DNA of 64,000 nt from Roseomonas sp. KE0001 (GTDB lineage: Bacteria; Pseudomonadota; Alphaproteobacteria; Acetobacterales; Acetobacteraceae): assembly GCF_016107285.1 (NCBI RefSeq), contig NZ_RCVQ01000007.1, forward strand, positions 186,001 through 250,000, read 5' to 3'. The position numbers and the translations under genes were made by a program. Under the pieces are notes generated by a model. It saw only the letters and a program-made list of their open reading frames with translations, made no database searches and was not told the DNA's origin. Of this stretch, positions 26,075-34,113 are shown piece by piece; position 1 is the stretch's first letter; each line of letters begins with the position of its first letter.

Positions 26075-27079
26075 TTAAAGGTAGTCGGCGAGGCGCGGCC
26101 GCAGCCAGTCCAGGCTGCGGCGGAGCCCTTCCGGCAGCCCGACCGCCGGCGCCCAGCCGGTGGCCTTGCGGAAGGCGGTGTCGTCGGCATGGAAGCTGCC
26201 GATGTCGATGGGCGCGCGGTCGGCGGGGAATTCCTTGACCACGTACCGGCCCTGCCCGTCATGGGCGGCGATGGCGGCCTCCGCCAGATCCCGCAGGGAG
26301 ACCGGGGCGGCACCGCCGATGTTGAAGGCCCCGCCGTGGCAGGCGGGGGTCACGGCCGCCGCCAGGAAGGCGGCCACCACGTCGTCCAGATAGGCGAGGT
26401 CGCGCAGCTGCGCCCCGCCCCAGACCTCGAAGGGCTCGCCCTCCAGCAGGCGGCGGAACCAGATGCCGAGAAAAGTCTGGCGGGCATCCTTCACGCGCAG
26501 GCGTGGACCGTAGCAATTGGTCAGCCGCAGCGAGACCACCGGGCGGCCCGTCACCCGGCCCTCCATCAGCCAGTACTGCTCGCCCGCCAGCTTGGAGACG
26601 CCGTTGGCATCGGGCGGGTTCAGCGGATGCCTCTCATCCACCGGCAGGTAGAGCGGACGGCCATAGAACTGGCGGGTCGAGGCATGCACCACGACGGCGC
26701 CGGGGGAGCCCTGACGCAGCGCCGCGATCAGCCGGAGCTGCGCCGTGGCATTGATCGCGAGATCCGCGAACGGGTCCGCCATGCTGCCGGCGTGGCTGGT
26801 CTGGGCGGCGAGGTTGAAGACCGCGTCGAGGCCGCGCGTCAGCGGCGCCAGATCGGCCTCGCGCAGATCGGCCTCGACCAGCTCGACCCCCGCCCCTGCC
26901 AGGTTGGCGCGGTTCGCGCCGCCCTCGGGCAGCATGGCGTCCAGCGCGGTGACGCGGGCGCCGCGCGCCGCCAGGGCGTGGCAGAGCCCGCTGCCGAGGA
27001 AGCCGGCCCCGCCCGTCACCAGAACGCGGCGACCCGCCCAGCCTTCCGCCGCCATCAGCGGGATGCCGGCGTCGCTCAC
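26075..27079 (-). CDS. NAD-dependent sugar epimerase/dehydratase (extended SDR) with Asn at the catalytic Tyr position
   Basis: A 334-residue extended short-chain dehydrogenase. The NAD motif GGAGFLG lies at residues 23-29, and STRQFYGRPLYLPVDE holds the Ser/Thr of the active site. In the YxxxK motif the tyrosine is replaced: the sequence reads N159-G-V-S-K163-LAGE. The codon is a clear AAC at 26603-26605 on the complement. I recall a subfamily with an NG(I/V)xKLAGE motif, so this is probably a family feature rather than decay. LRLTNCYGPR and LRDLAYLDDVV follow as in GalE-like proteins. It precedes the aminotransferase gene. Reaction unknown; epimerisation may use another base. Confidence 0.85.
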   Translation of the reverse strand: MSDAGIPLMAAEGWAGRRVLVTGGAGFLGSGLCHALAARGARVTALDAMLPEGGANRANLAGAGVELVEADLREADLAPLTRGLDAVFNLAAQTSHAGSMADPFADLAINATAQLRLIAALRQGSPGAVVVHASTRQFYGRPLYLPVDERHPLNPPDANGVSKLAGEQYWLMEGRVTGRPVVSLRLTNCYGPRLRVKDARQTFLGIWFRRLLEGEPFEVWGGAQLRDLAYLDDVVAAFLAAAVTPACHGGAFNIGGAAPVSLRDLAEAAIAAHDGQGRYVVKEFPADRAPIDIGSFHADDTAFRKATGWAPAVGLPEGLRRSLDWLRPRLADYL

Positions 27080-27309
27080 CGGAGGAACCCGGAGGCCTGG
27101 GGATGCGATGCGCTGGTCATGCGGCGGCCACTCTCTCGGCGTAGGACAGCAGCCTGTCCGGCGATTGCGGCGGAAGCGCGGCCGGGCTTTGACCCCGGCA
27201 TGGCGACCGCCGCCCGGAAGAATGCCGCGAAGCCTTGCCGGATTGAAGCGTTTTCCTCACGCTTTCGAGAGCATTCTCCGCCTGCTCCCCGCGGCCGCGC
27301 CGGCCGGCG

Positions 27310-27675
27310 TCAGCGCGGCGCCAGGGCGATGCCGGTGATCTCCACCTTCCAGCGCGGATCGACCAGCTTCCCCTCGATGGTCATGCGCGCGGGCTTGTGG
27401 GCGGGATCGAGCCAGCGGTCCCAGGCGCGGTTCATGGCCGGCGCGTCGGCGATGTCGGTCAGCACGATCTGCACCTGCAGCAGCGCGCGCTTGTCGGTGC
27501 CCGCCTCGGCCAGCAGGGCGTCGATCTGCGCCAGGATGTCGGCGGTCTGGCCCTCGGCACCCAGGCTGGCGTCATCCGCCACCTGGCCGGCCAGGAAGAC
27601 CAGGCCATTGGCAACAGTGGCACCGCAGAGGCGTTGCTCCTCGGCCAGGCGGCGGACAAGGGTGGTTCCGGTCAT
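27310..27675 (-). CDS. RidA/YjgF-family protein
   Basis: A 121-residue RidA-fold protein. It has the NGLVFLAGQVADD strand, ILAQIDALLAEAGTDKRALL helix and the C-terminal PARMTIEGKLVDP segment carrying the conserved arginine that binds the imine substrate. The family deaminates reactive enamines and imines made by PLP enzymes. No PLP dehydratase is adjacent, though dpaL and an aminotransferase are in the window. It is divergent from exoD with only 36 nt between the starts, so the promoters overlap. The 230-nt stretch after its stop (27080-27309) shows no gene that I can support. Confidence 0.88.
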   Translation of the reverse strand: MTGTTLVRRLAEEQRLCGATVANGLVFLAGQVADDASLGAEGQTADILAQIDALLAEAGTDKRALLQVQIVLTDIADAPAMNRAWDRWLDPAHKPARMTIEGKLVDPRWKVEITGIALAPR

Positions 27676-27711
27676 GGATTCTCCTCATGGGTCGGGAGGA
27701 GGGAGAGTGGC

Positions 27712-28443
27712 ATGGCGACAGGGCGCGGGCGAGATGGGCGGGGCCCGGACGGGCGTTCCGGAGGCGGGCTTAGCCGCGACCTCATCGCGCGCGCCTTCCA
27801 GGGCGCCATGCAGCGCCGGCGCATCGCCCCTCTTCCGCCGCCCGCCGGGCTGAACGACCTGCTCGACCGCGTCGAGGCCGCCTGCGCCCATGCCGAGACC
27901 GTCTCCTGCCAGGCCATCCTGGACCAGATCGGGCAACGCTCCTTCGGCGCGCTGCTGTTGCTGCCCTCGGTCGTGGTGGTGTCGCCCCTCTCCGGCATCA
28001 TCGGCCTGCCGACGGCGATGGCGCTGATGATCCTGCTGCTCGCCGGGCAGATGGTGCTGGGGCGGCGGGAGGCCTGGGTGCCGCGACGCCTGTGCCGCCA
28101 CAGCCTCGGCTGCCACCGCCTGCATCGGGCGATGCGCCTGCTGCGGCGGCCGGCCCGCTTCGTCGACCGCCTGTTCCGTCCCCGCCTGACCGGCGTGACG
28201 CAGGGGCTGGGCACGCGGGCCATCGCCGCCACCTGCATGGTGCTGGCCCTCTGCATCCCCCCGCTGGAGATGCTACCCTTCTCCACCACCGTCGTGGCGG
28301 CGGTGATCGCCGTCTTCGCCCTGGCCCTGGTGGCCAATGACGGGGCCATGGCGATCCTGGGCTATGTGCTGACCCTGGGACTGATCGGCAGCGCGGCCGG
28401 CCTGCTGGGCGCGGCGCCGGAGCTGCTGCGGAGCGTGGCCTGA
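27712..28443 (+). CDS. exoD: Exopolysaccharide synthesis protein ExoD family
   Basis: The ATG at 27712 follows GGGAGGAGGGAGAG closely and gives 243 residues. After an Arg/Gly-rich N-terminus comes the ExoD core: LIDQIGQRSFGA-like helix (ILDQIGQRSFGALLLLPSVV), then SPLSGIIGLPTAMALMILLLAG. At least three membrane segments follow toward the C-terminus (MVLALCIPPLEMLPFS and after). ExoD is needed for normal exopolysaccharide in rhizobia, but its biochemical role is unsettled. Context (sugar epimerase, aminotransferase, membrane transferase nearby) agrees with surface-polysaccharide work. Confidence 0.85.
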   Translation: MATGRGRDGRGPDGRSGGGLSRDLIARAFQGAMQRRRIAPLPPPAGLNDLLDRVEAACAHAETVSCQAILDQIGQRSFGALLLLPSVVVVSPLSGIIGLPTAMALMILLLAGQMVLGRREAWVPRRLCRHSLGCHRLHRAMRLLRRPARFVDRLFRPRLTGVTQGLGTRAIAATCMVLALCIPPLEMLPFSTTVVAAVIAVFALALVANDGAMAILGYVLTLGLIGSAAGLLGAAPELLRSVA

Positions 28444-28566
28444 GGCCGGGGCGGGGCACCCACGGTTGAACACGATCCGGTGCGATCGGCCGATTCTGGT
28501 TCCTGGGACGACGGGACGGCAATAGTCTCGTGTCATGAGATTATCTCACTGACAGGAGCCCGCGCC

Positions 28567-29193
28567 GTGTCCCGCCCCGTTGCCCTCGCCATCGCCGTCC
28601 TGCTGAGCCTCGCCGCTCCCGCCGCGGCTCAGGTCCATGATATCGCCCGCGCGGGCGGATGGGACGCCTTCCAGGGCCGGAGCAACGTGGGCACCGCGCT
28701 CTGCGGGCTCAGCACGGCCGGATCCGCCGGGCGCTTCTTCGCCATCAAGCATTTCTCCGGCAACGACCATTTCAGCATCCAGGTCAAGAAGGAGAACTGG
28801 CGCATCCCGGAGGGCACCGCCATTCCCGTCGCCCTGACGATCGACGGCCTTCCCGCCTGGACGGCGACCGCGCGCGGCGAAGGCCGGTGGATCAACTTCA
28901 ACCTCTCGGGCACGGAGAAGATCGTGGACTTCCTGCGGCAGTTCCGCGGGGGCCTCGCCATGTCCCTCACCTTTCCGGCGGGCTCGGAGCCGGACTGGAG
29001 CTTCAACCTGCGCGGAACCTCCGCCGTGACCGAGGCCGTCATCGCCTGCATGGAGCGGCACAGCCTGCGGGGCGGCGCACCGACCCAGCCTTTCGGCAGT
29101 TCGGCCCCGGCGCCCTCGCCGCGCTCCGCCCCGACCCAGCCCTTCGGCGACGGCGGCATCCCGGTCGGCGACCGCCCCGCGCGCCGGACCTGA
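28567..29193 (+). CDS. Secreted protein of unknown function with C-terminal PTQPFG repeats
   Basis: The GTG at 28567 has AGGAG 8 nt upstream and starts a textbook Sec signal (SRPVALAIAVLLSLAAPAAA) cleaved near AAAQ. The mature domain of about 140 residues contains two cysteines (TALCGLS and VIACMERH) that could form a disulfide, and alternating beta-like stretches (DHFSIQVKKENWRIPEG, WINFNLSGTEK). The tail has two copies of APTQPFG separated by a Pro/Ser linker. I do not recognise the family with certainty; it resembles periplasmic invasion-associated-locus-B-like beta proteins in length and pattern. It stands alone between exoD and the convergent zinc permease gene. Confidence 0.75.
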   Translation: MSRPVALAIAVLLSLAAPAAAQVHDIARAGGWDAFQGRSNVGTALCGLSTAGSAGRFFAIKHFSGNDHFSIQVKKENWRIPEGTAIPVALTIDGLPAWTATARGEGRWINFNLSGTEKIVDFLRQFRGGLAMSLTFPAGSEPDWSFNLRGTSAVTEAVIACMERHSLRGGAPTQPFGSSAPAPSPRSAPTQPFGDGGIPVGDRPARRT

Positions 29194-29206
29194 CGGAACC
29201 GGCCGC

Positions 29207-30085
29207 TCAGCCGGTGAGGTGCGAGCGCCGCAGCAGGCGGGGCAGCAGCCCATCCACCGGCCCGGCCAGAACCGACAGCACCCAGCTCGCCCCCGCCACG
29301 AGCACGATGGCCGGGCCGCTCGGCAGGTCGAGGTGGTAGGAGAAGAGCAGCCCCGCCCAGGCCGAGACCAGGGCAATGCCGACGGCCGCATAGGTCATGC
29401 CGCCGACGCTCCGCCCCCAGTGCCGCGCCGCCACGGCGGGCAGCATCATCAGCCCCACCGCCATCAGCGTCCCGAGCGCCTGGAAGGCGGCCAGCACGTT
29501 CAGCACCACCAGCGCCAGGAAGAGCATGTGCCAGGCGCCGCCCCGCGCCCCGGCGGCGGCGGCGAAGCCGGGGTCGAAGCATTCCAGCACCAGCGGCCGC
29601 CACGCGAAGGCCAGGACCAGCAGCGTCAGGCTCGCCACGCCCGCCATCATGAGCAGCGCCGGATCGTCCACGCCCAGCACGCTGCCGAACAGCAGGTGCG
29701 ACAGCTCCACCGAGCCGGCGCGGGTCGAGATCAGCGTCACGCCCAGCGCCAGGGCGACGAGATAGAGCGCGGCCAGCGCCGCATCCTCCCGCCCCCCCGT
29801 GGCGCGCGAGAGCGCCCCGGCGCCGATGCCCACCGCCAGACCGGCGACGAGGCCACCGATCGACATGGCGGTGACGGACAGGCCGGCGACGAGGAAGCCG
29901 GCGGCGATGCCGGGCAGGATGCCGTGCGCCAGCACGTCGGCGGTCAGGCTCATCCGCCGCAGCACCAGGAACACGCCGAGCGGCGGCGCGGCGAGGGAGA
30001 GCGCCAGGCAGCCGATCAGCGCCCGGCGCAGGAAACCGAATTCGGCGAAGGGCGCCCAGGCGTAGTCGTGCAGCAGCGCCAGCAT
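29207..30085 (-). CDS. znuB: Zinc/manganese ABC transporter permease (ZnuB family)
   Basis: A 292-residue ABC-3 permease with eight or so membrane segments. Family signatures are PLGVFLVLRRMSLTADVLAHG near residue 40 (the DxLxH element) and ALGTLMAVGLMMLPAVAARH near residue 210. It starts 4 nt after the ATPase gene stop, so they are cotranscribed. With ZnuC it would take up zinc, or manganese, across the inner membrane. The periplasmic receptor (ZnuA) is not in the window. Zinc is preferred over manganese because of the Zur-like palindrome upstream of the operon. Confidence 0.88.
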   Translation of the reverse strand: MLALLHDYAWAPFAEFGFLRRALIGCLALSLAAPPLGVFLVLRRMSLTADVLAHGILPGIAAGFLVAGLSVTAMSIGGLVAGLAVGIGAGALSRATGGREDAALAALYLVALALGVTLISTRAGSVELSHLLFGSVLGVDDPALLMMAGVASLTLLVLAFAWRPLVLECFDPGFAAAAGARGGAWHMLFLALVVLNVLAAFQALGTLMAVGLMMLPAVAARHWGRSVGGMTYAAVGIALVSAWAGLLFSYHLDLPSGPAIVLVAGASWVLSVLAGPVDGLLPRLLRRSHLTG

Positions 30086-30089
30086 GGCG

Positions 30090-30866
30090 TCAGGCGGCGC
30101 TGCGGATGCAGGCCTCGGCCTCCTGGTCCCAGCCCTCGGCCATCATGCGCGCCTTCAGCCGGTTGGCGGCGGTCAGCACCTCGGCCGTCGGCCCCCAGGC
30201 GATGGGCTCGCGCGCCAGCAGCAGGGTCTCGGGGAACTGCTCGCGCACCATCTCGAGGTCGTGCAGCACGGCCAGGATGGTGCGGCCCTCGCCATGCCAG
30301 CGGCGCACCAGGGCCAGCAGATCGGCGGCGGTGCGGGCATCGACGGCATTGAACGGCTCGTCCAGCAGGATCACGGGCGCGTCCTGCACCAGCAGCCGGG
30401 CGAAGAGCACGCGCTGGAACTGGCCGGCGGACAGGCTGCCGACGGGCCGCGCCTCGAAGCCCTCCAGCCCGACGGCGGCGAGCGCCCGACGCGCCGCGGC
30501 GCGCTCCTGCGGCCGCAGCCCGCGGAAGGCGCCGGCCCGGCCCCAATGGCCCAGCTCCACCACCTCCCGGCAGGAGATCGGGAAGGCGCGGTCCAGCGCC
30601 GCCGCCTGCGGCAGCAGGGCAATGTCCTGCCGGCGGCAGCGCACCCGCCCCTCCTGCGCCGTGTGCAGCCCGGCGATGGCGCGCAGCAGGGTGGACTTGC
30701 CGGCGCCGTTGGGGCCGACGATGGCGGTCAGGCTGCCCGGCGCGAAGCGGCCGCTGATATGGTGCACGGCCGGCCGGCGGCCATGCGTCAGGGTCAGGTC
30801 GGCCAACTCGATGCCGTGGTCCAGAACCGGGTTCATGCCGCCGGGGTTCATGCCGAAGACGTTCAT
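30090..30866 (-). CDS. znuC: Zinc/manganese ABC transporter ATPase (ZnuC family)
   Basis: A 258-residue ATPase from the ATG at 30866. Walker A is GPNGAGKST (51-59), the signature LSAGQFQRVLFAR, and Walker B VILLDEPFNAVD followed by AVLHDLEMV. The ATG overlaps the stop of a 42-codon membrane ORF (ATGA). Two further in-frame ATGs at 30851 and 30836 each lie in a repeated ATGAAC context 15 nt apart, giving an odd start GMNVFGMNPGGMNPV; any of the three could initiate. The C-terminal extension ends with KARMMAEGWDQEAEACIRS and may help sense metal. Confidence 0.88.
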   Translation of the reverse strand: MNVFGMNPGGMNPVLDHGIELADLTLTHGRRPAVHHISGRFAPGSLTAIVGPNGAGKSTLLRAIAGLHTAQEGRVRCRRQDIALLPQAAALDRAFPISCREVVELGHWGRAGAFRGLRPQERAAARRALAAVGLEGFEARPVGSLSAGQFQRVLFARLLVQDAPVILLDEPFNAVDARTAADLLALVRRWHGEGRTILAVLHDLEMVREQFPETLLLAREPIAWGPTAEVLTAANRLKARMMAEGWDQEAEACIRSAA

Positions 30867-30991
30867 ACCGACAGGGCCCAGGCCACGCCGCCCCAGAGCA
30901 GCGCCAGCAGCGGCACGGCCAGCACCAGCCGCGCGGCGGCGCCAGCGGCAAGGTCGAGGGGATCGGGCAGGGAGAAGCCGGCGCGGGTCAT
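30863..30991 (-). CDS. 42-residue single-span membrane protein upstream of znuC
   Basis: This small frame starts at an ATG at 30991 and ends with a TGA that overlaps the znuC ATG, the arrangement expected of a translated, coupled gene. The product begins MTRAGFSLPDPLDLAAGAAA and continues with one strongly hydrophobic segment (about residues 20-41) containing LLWGGVAWAL. There is no clear ribosome site, because only a few bases separate its ATG from the Zur-like palindrome. It may be translated from a leaderless transcript or serve as a leader peptide. I know no family for it. If not translated, the region is simply the znuC leader. Confidence 0.5.
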   Translation of the reverse strand: MTRAGFSLPDPLDLAAGAAARLVLAVPLLALLWGGVAWALSV

Positions 30992-30996
30992 CACAT

Positions 30997-31014
30997 GGTA
31001 TGAAATAACATCCC
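30997..31014 (-). promoter_or_regulatory. Zur-like palindromic operator of the znu operon
   Basis: An imperfect 18-bp palindrome, GGTATG-AAATAA-CATCCC on the plus strand, with arms matching at 5 of 6 positions. Compared by hand with the alphaproteobacterial/enterobacterial Zur consensus GATATGTTATAACATATC, 13 of 18 positions agree. It is an AT-rich patch in a GC-rich region, directly before the small ORF and znuCB, and overlaps a likely -10 element (TTGCCT at about 31030 as -35). Zur would block transcription when zinc is plentiful. Binding is inferred. Confidence 0.55.
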
Positions 31015-31088
31015 CGCCGGCCGAGGCAAGGCGCCTTTCTCGCCCGCCCGGCTCCCGGCCGGGGGGAAGGCGCACTACCTTTGGCCCG

Positions 31089-32390
31089 ATGCACGGCATG
31101 GCCCCCCCTCCCGAACGACCGCTTCCGCCCGATCCGGAGGCCGAGCTCCGCCGCAACCTCCGGCGCTATCGCCGCTTCGCCGGCGGGCTGCTGCTGCTCA
31201 TGGCGGCGCTGATGCTCGGCGCCTACCGCCTGCCGCCCGGGTACTGGACGGAGCTGCTGCAGGCGTCCGCCAAGGCCGGGCTGGTCGGCGGGCTGGCCGA
31301 CTGGTTCGCGGTCACGGCGCTGTTCCGCCGCCCGCTCGGCCTGCCCATCCCGCACACCGCGATCATCCCGCGGCAGAAGGAGCGCCTCGGGCGCGGCCTC
31401 GGCCGCTTCGTCGCCAACCATGTCTTCACCGAGGCGGAGATGCAGCGCGTGCTCGGGCGGCTCGATCTCGCCGCGCTGCTGCGGCGGATGCTGGCCGACC
31501 CGGCGACCAGCCGCACCGCCGCCGAGGCCCTGGCCGCCAGCCTGCCCCGTCTGCTGGACGCGGTGGAGGATGGCCGCGCCCGGCGCGTGCTGCTGCGCCT
31601 GCTGCCGCGCATGGTCTCCGGCCCGGCGGCGGCGCGGATGCTGGCGCGGCTGCTGCGCGCGATGATGGCCAGCGGCCAGCACCAGGCGGTCTTCGGCCTG
31701 GCGCTCAGCCAGATCAAGGCGCTGCTCGCGGCCAAGGAGGAGGATCTGCGCGCCGCCATCCAGGCCCGCGTGCGCGCCGAGGGCGGCGCGGTGGTGGGCT
31801 GGCTGGCCGGCGGCACCGTGGCGCGCCGCATCCTCACCGGCATCAACCAGGAGCTGGAGAAGGTGGCGCCGGACGACAGCGCCCTCCGCCATGCCTTCGA
31901 GGCCTGGCTGGAGAGCGAGATCGAGCGCCTGGAGAACGACCCCGAGCGGGCCACCGCCATCGGCCGGGCGCTGCGGCAGGCCCTGGCGCACCCGACCGTC
32001 GCCGCCTGGCTGCTCGATGTCTGGTCGCGGCTGAAGGCGGCGCTGGCAGCGGACGCGGCCGATCCCTCCGGGCGCAGCGTCAGCCTCCTGACCGGCACCT
32101 TCGCCAATCTCGGCACGCTGCTGGCCGAGGATGAGGGCGCCCGCGCCCGGCTCAACCACCTCGCCCAGGCCACGCTGCGCGGCAGCCTGGTTTCCGCCCA
32201 GGCGCAGCTCGCCGACTTCATCGCCGGCGTGGTGGCGCGCTGGGACACGGCCACGGTGGTGGAGAAGATCGAGCTGCGGGTCGGGCGCGACCTGCAGTTC
32301 GTGCGCATCAACGGCACGCTGGTGGGCTTCCTGGCCGGCGGCGCGCTCTTCGCCCTGCTGCAGGCCGTGTTCGGGCACGTGGCGCACTGA
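31089..32390 (+). CDS. DUF445 inner-membrane protein
   Basis: A 433-residue DUF445 protein from the ATG at 31089; a second ATG lies 9 nt later. A membrane segment at about 28-48 (FAGGLLLLMAALMLGAYRLP) is followed by AGLVGGLADWFAVTALFRRP, the diagnostic family motif, and a long helical periplasmic or cytoplasmic region. A second membrane segment ends the protein (LVGFLAGGALFALLQAVFG). Function is unknown for the family. It is divergent from the zinc operon, with the Zur-like site lying between them, so a shared control region is possible but untested. Confidence 0.88.
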   Translation: MHGMAPPPERPLPPDPEAELRRNLRRYRRFAGGLLLLMAALMLGAYRLPPGYWTELLQASAKAGLVGGLADWFAVTALFRRPLGLPIPHTAIIPRQKERLGRGLGRFVANHVFTEAEMQRVLGRLDLAALLRRMLADPATSRTAAEALAASLPRLLDAVEDGRARRVLLRLLPRMVSGPAAARMLARLLRAMMASGQHQAVFGLALSQIKALLAAKEEDLRAAIQARVRAEGGAVVGWLAGGTVARRILTGINQELEKVAPDDSALRHAFEAWLESEIERLENDPERATAIGRALRQALAHPTVAAWLLDVWSRLKAALAADAADPSGRSVSLLTGTFANLGTLLAEDEGARARLNHLAQATLRGSLVSAQAQLADFIAGVVARWDTATVVEKIELRVGRDLQFVRINGTLVGFLAGGALFALLQAVFGHVAH

Positions 32391-32544
32391 TGGCCTGACC
32401 GCCGGCGAAATTCACCCCGTCCCGACCGCGAGGTTGCCTGATGCCGCCCGGACAGGCTAAAGCGCGCGCCGCCCGGACGGTGGCGCCATGCCGCCTGCCG
32501 CCCTTTTCGTTCCTTCACGTCTCCATCGAGCAGGTGCCCCGCCC

Positions 32545-33111
32545 ATGAAGCAGCAGGCCAATCAGATGCGCCCCGGTCAGGTCATCGAGTATGAGGGCCG
32601 CCGCTGGACCGTGCTGAAGATCCAGATCATCACCCCGGGCAAGGGCGGCGCCTTCATCCAGGTCGAGATGCGCGACATCAAGACCGGCACCAAGAAGGAT
32701 GACCGCTGGCGCACCGCCGACACCGTCGAGCGCCTGACCACCGAGGACAAGGAGTTCACCTACTCCTACGCCGATGGCGACAACCTGGTGCTGATGGATC
32801 CCGAGACCTTCGAGCAGACCATCGTCCCGGCCGCCATCCTGGGCGACCGCCTGCCCTTCCTCGAGGAGAACATGACGGTCTCCGTCAAGCTCATCGAGGG
32901 CGACCCGGTGGCCATGGACCTGCCGCAGCAGGTGACGCTGGAGGTGGCCGAGGCCGACCCGGTGGTGAAGGGGCAGACCGCCTCCTCCTCCTACAAGCCC
33001 GCCCTTCTCTCCAACGGCGTCAAGACCATGGTGCCGCCCTTCATCACCGCCGGCGAGCGGATCGTGGTGAAGACCGAGGACGGCTCCTACGTCGAGCGCG
33101 CCAAGGGCTGA
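32545..33111 (+). CDS. efp: Translation elongation factor P
   Basis: A 188-residue EF-P from the ATG at 32545; upstream in-frame codons are poorly conserved-looking and include no good ribosome site. Three beta-barrel domains are recognisable: the KOW-like N-terminal domain with loop IITPGKGGAF carrying K33, the residue that is usually beta-lysylated; the middle domain YADGDNLVLMDPETFEQ; and the C-terminal PPFITAGERIVVKTEDGSY. EF-P relieves ribosome stalling at polyproline. The lysine at the tip implies an EpmA-type modification enzyme, not found in this window. The next gene encodes a SuhB-like phosphatase 80 nt downstream. Confidence 0.97.
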   Translation: MKQQANQMRPGQVIEYEGRRWTVLKIQIITPGKGGAFIQVEMRDIKTGTKKDDRWRTADTVERLTTEDKEFTYSYADGDNLVLMDPETFEQTIVPAAILGDRLPFLEENMTVSVKLIEGDPVAMDLPQQVTLEVAEADPVVKGQTASSSYKPALLSNGVKTMVPPFITAGERIVVKTEDGSYVERAKG

Positions 33112-33191
33112 GGCCCTTCGCGGCGGCCCTTCCGCTCCCCCCCGGGGCCGCCGACCGACCCACCGTCCCCTTCCGCCGGAGTATCCGCGCC

Positions 33192-34049
33192 GTGGCCCCT
33201 TCCGCCCGCCTCTCCCCCGCCCTGAACGTCGTCGTCGCCGCCGCCCAGAAGGCCGGCCGCCGCCTGCTGCGCGATTTCGGCGAGGTGGAGCAGCTGCAGG
33301 TCAGCATGAAGGGTCCGGGCGACTTCGTCTCCCAGGCCGATATGCGCGCCGAGGAGACGCTGCGCGCCGAGCTGGGCCGCGCCCGGCCCGGCTTCGCCTT
33401 CCTGGGCGAGGAGCAGGGCGAGAGCGGCGACAAGGACTGGGAATGGCGCTGGGTGGTCGATCCGCTCGACGGCACCACCAACTTCCTGCACGGCATCCCG
33501 CACTGGTCGGTCTCGATCGGCATCGAGAGGCGCACCGGCGAGACCACCAGCGAGGTCGTCGCCGGGGTGATCTACAACCCCGCCGCGGACGAGCTGTTCT
33601 GGGCCGAGAAGGGCAGCGGCGCCTTCCTGAACGACCGCCGCCTGCGCGTCTCCGGCCGGCGCGACATGCTCTCCGCCGTCTTCGCCACCGGCATCCCCTT
33701 CGCCAAGGTGCAGCGTAAGGCGGAGTTCAGCGCCACCCTCGCCCGGCTGATGCCGCATGTGGCGGGCATCCGCCGCATGGGCTCGGCCTCGCTCGACCTC
33801 GCCTGGACCGCGGCCGGGCGCTACGAGGGCTACTGGGAGCTCGGCATGGCCAAGTGGGACGTCGCCGCCGGGCTGGTCATCCTGAAGGAGGCCGGGGGCA
33901 TCGCGACCGATCCGGAGGGCGGCGACTGCTACGCCAGCGGCCATATCGTCGCCGGCAACCCCTTCCTGCAGCCGAAGCTGCGCGAGGTGGTGCAGGACGG
34001 CATCGCCGTGGTGGGCCGCGCCCGCGCCGAAGGCCGCGGCGAGGCCTGA
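33192..34049 (+). CDS. suhB: Inositol-monophosphatase family protein (SuhB-like)
   Basis: A 285-residue magnesium-dependent phosphatase starting at GTG 33192. Metal-site motifs are complete: LGEEQGE (E73-E74 area), VVDPLDGTTNFLHGIP (from residue 88) and, near residue 222, AKWDVAAGLVILKEAGG. These bind the three metal ions that cleave inositol-1-phosphate and related sugar phosphates; SuhB also acts with transcription factors in E. coli. The position directly after efp and before the motor-like genes is all on one strand; a 64-nt CCG-rich gap follows. Confidence 0.93.
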   Translation: MAPSARLSPALNVVVAAAQKAGRRLLRDFGEVEQLQVSMKGPGDFVSQADMRAEETLRAELGRARPGFAFLGEEQGESGDKDWEWRWVVDPLDGTTNFLHGIPHWSVSIGIERRTGETTSEVVAGVIYNPAADELFWAEKGSGAFLNDRRLRVSGRRDMLSAVFATGIPFAKVQRKAEFSATLARLMPHVAGIRRMGSASLDLAWTAAGRYEGYWELGMAKWDVAAGLVILKEAGGIATDPEGGDCYASGHIVAGNPFLQPKLREVVQDGIAVVGRARAEGRGEA

Positions 34050-34113
34050 TCCGCCGGCGCGGGCGGGCGGTGCTGTTGCCGCCGCCGCCGCCGCAACCTA
34101 GGGTGCGCGCATC

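Noticed and set aside
34078-34093. CCG trinucleotide run before the lipoprotein-like gene
   Set aside because: Only about five units, expected by chance in such GC-rich DNA; no sign of a phase-variable tract.
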